IMG/VR virus record: IMGVR_UViG_3300025070_000144
Span: 1 to 31,394 of that record
Source: a virus
Length of the DNA: 31,394 bases
Strand: one strand, 5' to 3'
Of the stretch, positions 23,458-31,114 are shown in pieces (position 1 is the first letter of the stretch; the number at the start of each line of letters is the position of its first letter). Under the pieces are notes generated by a model. It had not been told where the DNA came from. It did not search any database and saw nothing but the letters and a program-made list of their open reading frames with translations. The position numbers and the translations under genes were made by a program.

Positions 23458-24552
23458 TTATTTTTTACTTCTAATTTTTAAACCTCTACCCGAGTCGTTG
23501 CCGAGAGATTTAATTTGCATCCCGCCTTTAGAAGTCACTTCAGGTGTTTTGCGTTCAGACATATTAATGTTTTTCGTCTTACGCATTACATCGTCAGTAG
23601 CCTCTGCTTTACCTTGTTCGTAAAAGAACTTGGCAAACTTTTCAGGATTCATTGCAATAGACAAAGCCTTGTGGTATCCTACTGCATCTTCGATAAGTCC
23701 ATCTTCATTTAAGAACTTTCCTATAAAGTTCTGTGGGTCAGATTGAATTTTCTTTAGTTCAGTAGCATCACCCGGAGAATACGTTACCTTTTTATCGTCA
23801 AGCGTGAACTCAAAACCTTTGAACTCACTTCCGAATACGTTATCAGTTTTTTTATTAAACCAATCACGCTTTCTTTGTATCGTCTCTTCGTAAGTCTTTG
23901 ATGACTCTATATATTGTTTATATGCCTCAAGGTCTTTCGCATCACTTTCAGAAATAGAACTCCCACTTGACTCAAGGGGAACTCTGTACTTTTCCTTCTG
24001 CTCATTAAAATACTTCTTGGCTTTAGCAATAGTCTTTTTCCTTGCTATTTTGATTTTCTTAATGTCAGCATCATCATCTACCTCCTCATCATATGAGTAG
24101 TCCTCCATCAACATATCAATGTCTTCGGAGTCTAATCCTTCTTCAGTTGCACTAAGATATTCTCGTAGCAATGTGTCAGGGGTCAATTCATCAAAGTCTT
24201 TGTTTAATCTAACATAGTCATCGATTCCTCTTCCTGTTTCTTTTTTGTACTTGTAATAAGCTGCAACATCTTCAGGCATCTCTTCAGATTCCTGAGCTGC
24301 TGTAAGCTCATCAAGAGAATTTATTTCTCTTCCGTACTTATTCTTAATAAATGAAAGAACACTTTCCTCGTTTAACTCTGAGGGTTGAGTTGTATCTTCT
24401 TCTTCGGTTTCTTCTTGAGCAACAACCTCAGTTGTTTCTTCAGATTCAACCTCTTCACTTAACTTTTCTTCGTGCTTTTCGAGTAGCTCCTGTTCAACTT
24501 GCTGTACAGACTTTTCCTCAACAACACCTACTTCTTTTACTTTAATTTCCAT
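23458..24552 (-). CDS. Capsid scaffolding protein candidate
   Basis: A 364-residue, highly charged protein between portal and capsid genes, the usual scaffold place. The first 75 residues are extremely Glu-rich; then come FIKNKYGREINSLDEL (about 68-83), an acidic patch around 140-165 (EDIDMLMEDYSYDEEVDDDA), a Lys-rich helix, a helical region, and a Lys/Arg-rich C-terminus (GRGLKIRSKK) that could bind the inner face of the capsid shell. It has no Cys and no membrane segment; helical, coiled-coil character is expected of scaffolds. A candidate promoter box, TAATTTTG, lies just upstream in the 45-base gap after the portal gene, so scaffold and capsid may form their own unit. Role inferred from position and composition. 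Confidence 0.7.
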   Translation of the reverse strand: MEIKVKEVGVVEEKSVQQVEQELLEKHEEKLSEEVESEETTEVVAQEETEEEDTTQPSELNEESVLSFIKNKYGREINSLDELTAAQESEEMPEDVAAYYKYKKETGRGIDDYVRLNKDFDELTPDTLLREYLSATEEGLDSEDIDMLMEDYSYDEEVDDDADIKKIKIARKKTIAKAKKYFNEQKEKYRVPLESSGSSISESDAKDLEAYKQYIESSKTYEETIQRKRDWFNKKTDNVFGSEFKGFEFTLDDKKVTYSPGDATELKKIQSDPQNFIGKFLNEDGLIEDAVGYHKALSIAMNPEKFAKFFYEQGKAEATDDVMRKTKNINMSERKTPEVTSKGGMQIKSLGNDSGRGLKIRSKK

Positions 24553-24568
24553 TTGATTTGATTTTATG

Positions 24569-24576
24569 CAAAATTA
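24569..24576 (-). promoter_or_regulatory. Candidate -7 box TAATTTTG upstream of scaffold-capsid
   Basis: On the minus strand TAATTTTG fits TAnnTTTG and lies in the 45-base gap between portal and scaffold genes, with 16 bases between the box and the ATG at 24552. It could drive scaffold and capsid expression. No -33 TTG is seen at the usual distance. Confidence 0.35.
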
Positions 24577-24597
24577 AACAAAAAATAATTATGTTTT

Positions 24598-27033
24598 TTA
24601 CCTAGGTTCAAACTCAGCTAGGTCAAATCCATCTAGACTATCCTCGTTAGATTCAAAAGTCATAGGTGGTAAATTATTCTTTCTTTGATTTATTAGTTTT
24701 GATTGCTCAGAGTTTTGTTGGCTAATTCTATCTGACTTCGCTTTTTCTCTTTGGTCTTCTCTATTCTGAAGCTGCTGTGATTCCATACCTCTTAGCTGCA
24801 TATTAAGACTAAACTCTTTATCCATTAGCCTCTCTTTGAGCATTGCTTCATTCTTTAATTTCTCTATTTCAAAAGCTACCTCTGCTTGCTTAAGTTGCAT
24901 TTTAGCCTGAGCTTCTGCTTGCATTTTTTGCATAGATGTTTGAGCAGCTAACTGCTGAGACTGCATTTGTTGCTGTGCTTGCATAGCTTGCTGCTGCATA
25001 GCCATCTTCTCTTCTCTTTCTTGCTTAGCTTTACGTTTAACTTTTAATAACTGATTAGCTAACTTAATATTTCTAATCTCACGAATATCAATTGCATCCT
25101 CAAGGTTTATATCACCTTTAGATAATGCCATTTGAATATTCTGCTCAAGCATTGATTTCTGCTCTTCATCAGGAGAAACCTCAATAAATATCCCAAAGTC
25201 ATATAAGTATAGCTCATTTATGTCATCCAATATGGATACATTGTACTTACCTATCTTATTAATAAACTCATCCTTGAAGTCAGCATATTCTAATACATCA
25301 CTTACTCTGTAAGATAAACTTTCAGCTAGTGACCTATACATATAAAGACTTCCATCTAGTATATGTCTAGTAGCCGTATTTGAGTTAGCTGCTGCTAGTT
25401 TCTGTAAACCAACTAAAGCATTCGGGTCAGGTGTGCTACCATCTCTAGCTTCATTAAGACCCGTTACATTTCTGATTTGGTTTAGGTAATGATTGTAATT
25501 ACCGATAAGCATCTGAGTTTTAGATGCACCTGAGTTAGATGTTAGCTGCTGTATCGGTACTCTTGCGTTATTAAATTCACCATCGCCTGTATAGCTTCTA
25601 CCAATAACACTACCTGTTTGAAAATATAGTCTTAATGCATCTTCAGGATTGTATGCTGCTCCTGTGCCTAAGTCTACTTCATTCAATCCATCGGCATCAA
25701 TAAACACACCATCAGGTACAACCTTAGCAATAACCTGCTGTAGTTTTAAATGAGTAATCTGAATCAAATCAGCAAATGGTATCATACGTCTTACTAAAGA
25801 CTCAATAACACCTTTATACATTCTTGGTGCTGTAGCAACGTAGTTAGGAAGTGCGTGCTGTGTAGCAGACTTTGGTCTTACCATATTCTCAGCCATTTCC
25901 CACTTGAGTATTATATTAGTACCCATAACCATAACACCGTTATACCACACATCAATAGTTTTCTCTACCTTTTCAAATGAACCTTCATCCATCATTTCTT
26001 TTGGTGGATTGAATTGGTCATCTTTTTCTACCATTGATATAGCTCCACTATCCTTAATCTTTTTCTTATATACAACTTTTTTAGTTGTCTTATAATTAAA
26101 ATACATTAAAGTAGTAGTATCTCTATAGAATATATCGTTGTCGTAATACTGAGCTACATTATAGTAATCATACCAAGACTGTCCATACTTAGATATTTCT
26201 TCTAAGTCTGCATTTGTCAAAGTTTGGTCTATCTTCTTTAGCTCAATAATTGGAACTGTTTTAATCTCACCCCAATAAAAACAATCTTTAAAGTTAGGGT
26301 CTTCGGTGTAGCTATACACAATATTGGCAGGGTCTACATATTCAACCTTTACGCCTGCACCCGGCAAAAACTCTGTCTTAGCTACACCCATACCTAATAC
26401 AGTTAAGTCATAATCAATTCTTTTACGAATATCTTGGTAGTGGTTTTCATCGAACATTGTATCAATAGCAGTCTCTTCTGCTATTTCAATTGCAGGCTTA
26501 TACTTAAGCTGCATATACAATGCTAGTTCTTCATCCGTTTCAGGTAGTTCTTCTGAATCTACAGTAAACGGATTTACTCCTGTGTTTTCTTGTATTTTTT
26601 GAAGGAATGGTTTTGCAATCATTTGCCCTTCAATCATTTCTTGAAACTTACTTCTTTTAGATTGAGATAAAGCATCTTGAGAATATGCCTTAACTTTAAA
26701 CAGTCTGTCAGACATTCCGTTAACAACAATGTCAACGAACTTTGGTAATATAGGAACAGGTGTCCAATCTAGGTTTAAGTACGATAAGTCACCATCTACG
26801 GCTAACTCATTTTTATATTTCCCTACAGATTGCTCTCCTCGAGCATATAGTCTTAGTCTGTGAAAATCTCCCCATTGGCTATAAAATCTACATTGTCTCC
26901 CATCTTTCTTGAACCATTCATATTGAATTGCTTGTCCAATCTGCAAGCCAAATTCATCAGTAGCCTTCTCGGCATCTGATACAAATTGACTAGGGAATCC
27001 TGTAGATGATATGTTTATTTTAACATCGTTCAT
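24598..27033 (-). CDS. Portal protein
   Basis: An 811-residue protein, the size of portals in crAss-like and related phages. It has the early block RFYSQWGDFHRLRLYARGEQ and SVGKYKNELAVDGDLSYLNL, followed by DWTPVPILPKFVDIVVNGMS, a pattern I associate with these portals. The central part includes VRRMIPFADLIQITHLKLQQ (portal stem and wing region). The C-terminus (about 690-790) is a long Gln/Met/Lys/Glu-rich coiled coil. The portal makes the dodecameric DNA channel at one capsid vertex and binds TerL. Its start overlaps the TerL stop by 4 bases. Many stem and wing residues are conserved in this group; the length and order make the call firm. Confidence 0.85.
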   Translation of the reverse strand: MNDVKINISSTGFPSQFVSDAEKATDEFGLQIGQAIQYEWFKKDGRQCRFYSQWGDFHRLRLYARGEQSVGKYKNELAVDGDLSYLNLDWTPVPILPKFVDIVVNGMSDRLFKVKAYSQDALSQSKRSKFQEMIEGQMIAKPFLQKIQENTGVNPFTVDSEELPETDEELALYMQLKYKPAIEIAEETAIDTMFDENHYQDIRKRIDYDLTVLGMGVAKTEFLPGAGVKVEYVDPANIVYSYTEDPNFKDCFYWGEIKTVPIIELKKIDQTLTNADLEEISKYGQSWYDYYNVAQYYDNDIFYRDTTTLMYFNYKTTKKVVYKKKIKDSGAISMVEKDDQFNPPKEMMDEGSFEKVEKTIDVWYNGVMVMGTNIILKWEMAENMVRPKSATQHALPNYVATAPRMYKGVIESLVRRMIPFADLIQITHLKLQQVIAKVVPDGVFIDADGLNEVDLGTGAAYNPEDALRLYFQTGSVIGRSYTGDGEFNNARVPIQQLTSNSGASKTQMLIGNYNHYLNQIRNVTGLNEARDGSTPDPNALVGLQKLAAANSNTATRHILDGSLYMYRSLAESLSYRVSDVLEYADFKDEFINKIGKYNVSILDDINELYLYDFGIFIEVSPDEEQKSMLEQNIQMALSKGDINLEDAIDIREIRNIKLANQLLKVKRKAKQEREEKMAMQQQAMQAQQQMQSQQLAAQTSMQKMQAEAQAKMQLKQAEVAFEIEKLKNEAMLKERLMDKEFSLNMQLRGMESQQLQNREDQREKAKSDRISQQNSEQSKLINQRKNNLPPMTFESNEDSLDGFDLAEFEPR

Positions 27034-29276
27034 CTAATAATTTCGCTAATATTTCCTTTATTGCTATACTTTGCAAAGTTAATCTTTATTTTTGATTGTT
27101 TTTTCTCCGACACGTATAGATGCTTTTGTGTAGCCATAATTGCTAACCCTGAACTTATCGAAGCATCAAACTTTGTTCTATTAGTTATATCGAACTTAGC
27201 CCAATCCTCAAGTGTTCTAGTAAATGGCATAGAGCCTATGTCTTCCGAGTCCCTATATGTACCTTCTACATCAAACCCTACATACTTCTCTATATATGAC
27301 TCAATCGCTGCTGCGTGTGCCTGCTTAACATCCTCACTACTATTAGGTATACCACCAAGCTCACGTTCAGTTTTTGATAACTTATTATATGACTTGTCAG
27401 GTCTATTCATACAGAACCCTCTGTATCCCCTGTTCTTAAAATGATACAGCAACCTTGGCTTGTTATTCTCTATAAGTATTGGCATACCATAAAATACGCA
27501 AGCCATCAATACCTCTTCAAAGAATATCTCTGCTGTCTGTGGTCTAGCTACATATTCTAAAAAGAACTCATTGCTTGGTGCTTCATCCATATTAAACATA
27601 GTCACCCCGTGCAATGCACCATTAGAACCACCACCACCTACTGTTCCTGATATATCATACGAGTCACAACCAAATGCACCTATGTGGTCATTCCCGGGAT
27701 ACTTAATACCGTTTCTGTCAACCACCCTATTCTGTAAGTTTTTATTGGGTGTCCAACTTACATTGAACCTACCACGCTTATCCGGGCTAAACACAACCTC
27801 GCTATCCTTAACCCCATTCTTCCAATGGAAGCTACCTCGTGTTATATGATGCTCTTTTATTAATGCATCGTTATAATCTATCTGCTGATATATCTTAGTT
27901 AAATTAAATATAGATTGCTTACTTTCATCCCTAAATGCGTGTGACTCTGTTCGTGGAAACTGACGATAAAATTCGTTGAGTGCATCTGCATCGTTCTTCA
28001 ATGAAGATACTTCATTCTCCCAATAGTCTACTGCACCCTGAGATATCATTTCATTATCTACACCTAGCACAGACTTATCAGGTGTCCTAAATACAGGCAT
28101 CCCAAACCTATCTATGAATCCTTCCATATTCCATTCCATTGGGATGAAAAGTGAATACATACCGCTTTTAGTTTGACCGTTTGAGTTACGATTTAAAACA
28201 TTAGAGTCATTATATAGCTTTTTAAAATTATCACCACCCTTGTTAAGTGCATTAGATGTAGAGCCCATCATACACTTACCTATAATCTTACTACCTAGTC
28301 GCAAACAGGTTTTAGTTACTCGCCAATTGTTTAAAATATTATTTGGCTTTATCCACTTACCACTCTCATCGTGTACTAGCAATAATAACTTCTCACCATC
28401 ATAGCTGTTATCATCCGTGTTCTTCCAATCTATTGTGGTGTCCAACCCAAACAACTCATCATCGCTTGTGTCGTACATATTCTTCTTGGTAATCTTAGCT
28501 GCCGGGATACGAAATGCAAGCTCTGTCTTCGGCTTATCCATACCATCCATAATAGGCTTGAAAAAGAAAGGTAGCCTACTATTTATAGGAACAACCTTAT
28601 CAGTAAACATCTTCTTAGCATCTGAACCTGTCTTTGATAATATACCAACCCTTGAATCTTTTGCAAGCGTTCCTGTATTAACACACTCAGAAGAACTCAT
28701 AAACGAGAACCCTGAACGTCTTATCTTAAGATATGTCATACCGAAACTTCTTTTGTCAGCCTTACAAGCCTCCCAAAATATATATAGTATACGGTTTGCT
28801 TCACGATAGTCAGGATACCCAACATCAATAGATGTCCATTGCAGGTACATATAATGTGCTCCTGTCATATATGTAGGCACGCCATTGTTCATAAACCAAT
28901 GCCCATACTCTCGTGAATCAAATTCAGATTCAATATAATCAACCCACCTATCTTTAAACTCAGATGGCTTATCATTCCATTGGAATATGGATTGAATCTT
29001 CTGTAAGTCTTTTGGTATTTCTTCTCTCTGCCAATACTGCTCCTCTTTCTTACCACTTCTTTTGTACACCTTATTAGGCACTAGTGGTAATGCTATAGGC
29101 AATCCCTGTATAGACACTACTTCACCTATCTCACCGGTCTTTGATATGATAACCATATCATACTTCTCATCATACCCATACTTCCAACTCTTTGCCTTGT
29201 TTTTATTTTTCAAGACACTCTTTGGGACGTAATCTTCTAGTGTGACGTATAAGTTATTTTGACCTTCGTTCTGCAA
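27030..29276 (-). CDS. Terminase large subunit (packaging ATPase/nuclease)
   Basis: A 748-residue protein with the two domains of TerL. The ATPase part has a deviant phosphate-binding loop, KIRRSGFSFMSSS (about residues 184-196), lacking the usual GKT/S Lys; a Walker B LLLLVHDE (about 297-304) with catalytic Glu; and a GKCMMGST coupling motif (333-340). The nuclease part is RNase H-like: GAFGCDSYD (Asp538), MPILIENN (Glu603) and NRTKFDASISSGLAIMA (Asp704) supply acidic residues in the right order. It cuts concatemeric DNA and pumps it into the head through the portal. The small-subunit candidate overlaps its start by 23 bases, and the portal gene overlaps its end by 4. Confidence 0.88.
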   Translation of the reverse strand: MQNEGQNNLYVTLEDYVPKSVLKNKNKAKSWKYGYDEKYDMVIISKTGEIGEVVSIQGLPIALPLVPNKVYKRSGKKEEQYWQREEIPKDLQKIQSIFQWNDKPSEFKDRWVDYIESEFDSREYGHWFMNNGVPTYMTGAHYMYLQWTSIDVGYPDYREANRILYIFWEACKADKRSFGMTYLKIRRSGFSFMSSSECVNTGTLAKDSRVGILSKTGSDAKKMFTDKVVPINSRLPFFFKPIMDGMDKPKTELAFRIPAAKITKKNMYDTSDDELFGLDTTIDWKNTDDNSYDGEKLLLLVHDESGKWIKPNNILNNWRVTKTCLRLGSKIIGKCMMGSTSNALNKGGDNFKKLYNDSNVLNRNSNGQTKSGMYSLFIPMEWNMEGFIDRFGMPVFRTPDKSVLGVDNEMISQGAVDYWENEVSSLKNDADALNEFYRQFPRTESHAFRDESKQSIFNLTKIYQQIDYNDALIKEHHITRGSFHWKNGVKDSEVVFSPDKRGRFNVSWTPNKNLQNRVVDRNGIKYPGNDHIGAFGCDSYDISGTVGGGGSNGALHGVTMFNMDEAPSNEFFLEYVARPQTAEIFFEEVLMACVFYGMPILIENNKPRLLYHFKNRGYRGFCMNRPDKSYNKLSKTERELGGIPNSSEDVKQAHAAAIESYIEKYVGFDVEGTYRDSEDIGSMPFTRTLEDWAKFDITNRTKFDASISSGLAIMATQKHLYVSEKKQSKIKINFAKYSNKGNISEIIR

Positions 29277-29535
29277 ATCCTTGTTTTGTATCTATCTTAC
29301 TTTTTCCTTTCTCGGCAGACTCTAATGCCTCCCTTTCAAGTTCTATCCTATTTAATATCTCAAACGCATCAAATATTGCTAACTTCTTTGTAGCTGCTGC
29401 ATTCTTTAGTTTATCGGCAGCTAAGTCATCTTCCGGGTCGTGCTTTATAATATCTTCCTTAGCAACCTTTATTAACTGCTCAACAGCTCTATGACCTGCC
29501 TGTATTATTTTTTTCTTTGTTTCCTTTACGTTCAT
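29254..29535 (-). CDS. Small helical protein before TerL (possible small terminase)
   Basis: A 93-residue, highly charged helical protein with a Lys-rich N-terminus (MNVKETKKKIIQAGHRAVEQ), an acidic patch (HDPEDDLAADKL) and a Lys/Arg-rich C-terminal tail. It lies immediately before and overlaps TerL by 23 bases, where the small terminase subunit often resides; small terminases also are helical and DNA-binding. No definite helix-turn-helix is visible, so the call is positional. Its start overlaps the stop of the GroES-like gene by 4 bases. Confidence 0.45.
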   Translation of the reverse strand: MNVKETKKKIIQAGHRAVEQLIKVAKEDIIKHDPEDDLAADKLKNAAATKKLAIFDAFEILNRIELEREALESAEKGKSKIDTKQGFAERRSK

Positions 29536-30095
29536 AGGCTCATTGTTATTTGATGGTCGTATACTCTATATAGCTTTTCATCATCAACCGTAAACTCGTA
29601 CTCGCTATCAGGAGTAAAGCTAATTCTATCCCCGGACTTTAATCCCATAGATGTCAGATACTCGTTAGGATATTTCATTATACCTACTAACGGTTCTTCT
29701 ACACTATTCTTATATATAACAGAATCCTCTTTTTTGATTGGCTCTACAAAACAATATCTATCGTGTGCGTTCCAACCCTTATCATTCTTATACATAAAGA
29801 ACTGTTCGTTGTCTACAAAAAACAGGTCATCCTTAAAAAAGCTCCTTCCGCTTTTTTGCCTACCCTTCATATCATTATAAAACTTAAATACGTTGTGATG
29901 TACGAGTAAGGTGTCTCCTACCTTAACTCCTCCTGTGTAGCCGATTGGAAGCTCGATAACCTCAGCATATCTGTTTGAAAACATATGGTCTTCTTCAGAT
30001 GTACTAACGACAAGCTCTAGTCCTGCTATCTCTTTTGTGTTGTCGTATCGTCTTCCTTTTAATGGCTTTACTATAAAGTAAAACGGTGATTTCAT
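29532..30095 (-). CDS. Tandem GroES (Cpn10)-like protein
   Basis: The 187-residue protein appears to contain two GroES-like beta-barrel domains. Domain 1 (about 4-105): FYFIVKPL, AGLELV after a mobile-loop-like YDNTKEI, NRYAEVIEL, then VKVGDTLLVHH (57-67, GroES VKVGDIVIFN) and FFVDNEQFFMYKND (GroES IDNEEVLIMSESD). Domain 2 (about 113-186): YCFVEPI, PLVGIM, GLKSGDRISF (151-160) and VDDEKLYRVYDHQI (170-183) repeat the same order. GroES caps the GroEL chamber; phage versions such as T4 gp31 replace it so that the large capsid protein can fold. The location in the head gene cluster, three genes from the capsid gene, supports a capsid-folding role. The second domain is more divergent. The alternative is a structural barrel protein not working with GroEL. 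Confidence 0.6.
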   Translation of the reverse strand: MKSPFYFIVKPLKGRRYDNTKEIAGLELVVSTSEEDHMFSNRYAEVIELPIGYTGGVKVGDTLLVHHNVFKFYNDMKGRQKSGRSFFKDDLFFVDNEQFFMYKNDKGWNAHDRYCFVEPIKKEDSVIYKNSVEEPLVGIMKYPNEYLTSMGLKSGDRISFTPDSEYEFTVDDEKLYRVYDHQITMSL

Positions 30096-30322
30096 TAAAA
30101 GTTTATGTTGTATTCAATAGATACGGGTACGGTTTCATTAAACTCTTTCCAAACAAATACTTCTTGCCCGGACTGTATCCATATCTCGATTGATTTTTTT
30201 TCTTTATTAAATTTAATTAAATGTATTGTATGACTATTATTCAGGACAGACTGACCTGTTATATAGTGCATAGCACCCGACTTATAGTCAGGTCCAATAG
30301 ATATCTTCCTAATAATTCCCAT
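30095..30322 (-). CDS. Conserved small phage protein of unknown function
   Basis: A 75-residue protein when started at ATG 30322, whose first base is the last base of the preceding stop codon (TAATG), a strong coupling signal; an upstream ATG at 30337 lies inside the previous gene and is less likely. The sequence begins MGIIRKISIGPDYKSGAMHY and has a strand-rich middle with IEIWIQSGQEVFVWKEF. It looks like a compact beta protein. I recall relatives in Bacteroidetes phages only as hypothetical proteins, and no function is visible. It sits between a fiber-like gene and the GroES-like gene. Confidence 0.7.
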   Translation of the reverse strand: MGIIRKISIGPDYKSGAMHYITGQSVLNNSHTIHLIKFNKEKKSIEIWIQSGQEVFVWKEFNETVPVSIEYNINF

Positions 30323-30579
30323 TAATAAACAACGCACACAACGCTAGAGCTTGTTCCGTCTCCTGCGTTTCTATACATTCTACCTACTGCTAGTCCTGCC
30401 GATACAGCAGCAGCATTATCTGCATACACAGGAAGTGTTACTGCTACTTGAGATAATAATGCAAGTACAGAATCTACCGTGTAGTTCTTAGTTTTATTTG
30501 CATCTTGTTCGTCAGAACCTATTAATATATCTGTTAGGTTAACTTGACCTGATATTGGGTATGTACTAATTATCGCCAT
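30322..30579 (-). CDS. Small head-fiber/structural protein candidate
   Basis: An 85-residue protein. The N-terminal half is a short strand plus helix (YPISGQVNLTDILIGSDEQD; TVDSVLALLSQ). The C-terminal half, PVYADNAAAVSAGLAVGRMY then RNAGDGTSSSVVCVVY, matches a pattern (hydrophobic-Y-A-D-N-A-x-A-x-x-A-G-L-x-V-G-x-x-Y-x...G-x-x-x-V-V) I associate with ends of phage fiber proteins, including head fibers of crAss-like phages. It is therefore probably a virion decoration or fiber element. It overlaps the upstream gene by 14 bases and the next by 1. A Cys near the end (VVCVVY) is unusual. Confidence 0.5.
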   Translation of the reverse strand: MAIISTYPISGQVNLTDILIGSDEQDANKTKNYTVDSVLALLSQVAVTLPVYADNAAAVSAGLAVGRMYRNAGDGTSSSVVCVVY

Positions 30580-30796
30580 TTGTTACTTTTCCTGTTTGCA
30601 CATTGATGACAGCATCATCTCCGTATTTTTCTAATAATTTTTTCTCTTCCTTAATGTAAGCAGCTTTCATTGACTCTATCTCTTTTAATAAAGCATCCTG
30701 TGCAATGAAGGTGTCAGCTATTCTGATTTTAACATTGTTATACTCTGTTACTAATCCTTGCAATAGCTCTAGCTCATCTTTACTTAATTCTTTCAT
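30566..30796 (-). CDS. Small coiled-coil protein, first gene of the late operon
   Basis: A 76-residue charged helical protein (ELSKDELELLQGLVTEYNNV and IESMKAAYIKEEKKLLEKYG). I chose ATG 30796 instead of the longer frame from 30856 because the latter would run over the start of the divergent gene and a TATATTTG promoter-like box lies just upstream of 30796. The protein is all helix with heptad-like spacing, then a short extended end. It heads the leftward structural operon. It may be a head-maturation or regulatory factor; no motif decides. Confidence 0.6.
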   Translation of the reverse strand: MKELSKDELELLQGLVTEYNNVKIRIADTFIAQDALLKEIESMKAAYIKEEKKLLEKYGDDAVINVQTGKVTNGDN

Positions 30797-30812
30797 TTGA
30801 TTATATTTTTTA

Positions 30813-30820
30813 CAAATATA
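30813..30820 (-). promoter_or_regulatory. Candidate leftward -7 box TATATTTG (late operon)
   Basis: On the minus strand TATATTTG fits TAnnTTTG and lies 16 bases upstream of the ATG at 30796. It would head the leftward structural operon and is back-to-back with the rightward box at 30830. Confidence 0.5.
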
Positions 30821-30829
30821 AAACTTTTT

Positions 30830-30837
30830 TATCTTTG
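30830..30837 (+). promoter_or_regulatory. Candidate rightward -7 box TATCTTTG (lysis-side genes)
   Basis: TATCTTTG (TAnnTTTG consensus) on the plus strand ends 4 bases before the ATG at 30842, so the transcript would start at or near the start codon (leaderless). A divergent box lies 10 bases to the left. Confidence 0.5.
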
Positions 30838-30841
30838 CAGT

Positions 30842-31114
30842 ATGAAGAGTCCACAAGTAATTATTTTTATAGCTTTATATTCACTTATAGCTACAGCCAT
30901 TATAACTAATCTATTGTTTGTTAAAAAAGCAGAGAATAAGATTATATCACCTAAACACAATACTATATCTACCGATACGGTGTATATGTCTATTGATAGC
31001 TTGGATTCTAAAAGAGATACAGTAAAAATATACTATGAAACAAAAATTAGCAATTATCATATACTGCCTTCTTCTGAACGTATCAGCCTATTCGCAAGTC
31101 GGATTAATAGATAA
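30842..31114 (+). CDS. Single-span membrane protein, possible inner-membrane spanin
   Basis: A 90-residue protein with an N-terminal transmembrane helix (residues about 5-26, QVIIFIALYSLIATAIITNL), a KK after it, and a polar extracytoplasmic-type segment ending YHILPSSERISLFASRINR. The size and topology match inner-membrane spanins (Rz-like): N-terminal anchor and a short periplasmic part. The start at 30842 is preferred to the ATG at 30797 because it lies 4 bases after a promoter-like box and the extension would be in the promoter region. The next gene starts inside this one in another frame, an overlap of 80 bases, as spanin gene pairs often do. No sequence-level spanin match can be claimed. 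Confidence 0.55.
   Translation: MKSPQVIIFIALYSLIATAIITNLLFVKKAENKIISPKHNTISTDTVYMSIDSLDSKRDTVKIYYETKISNYHILPSSERISLFASRINR

Noticed and set aside
30797-30841. Longer start of the rightward gene at ATG 30797
   Set aside because: It would place coding sequence across both promoter-like boxes and overlap the divergent gene; ATG 30842 directly after TATCTTTG is simpler.
30797-30856. Longer start (30856) of the leftward 76 aa gene
   Set aside because: The extension runs across the divergent gene start and both boxes, with Lys/Cys/Tyr-rich residues unlike the rest.
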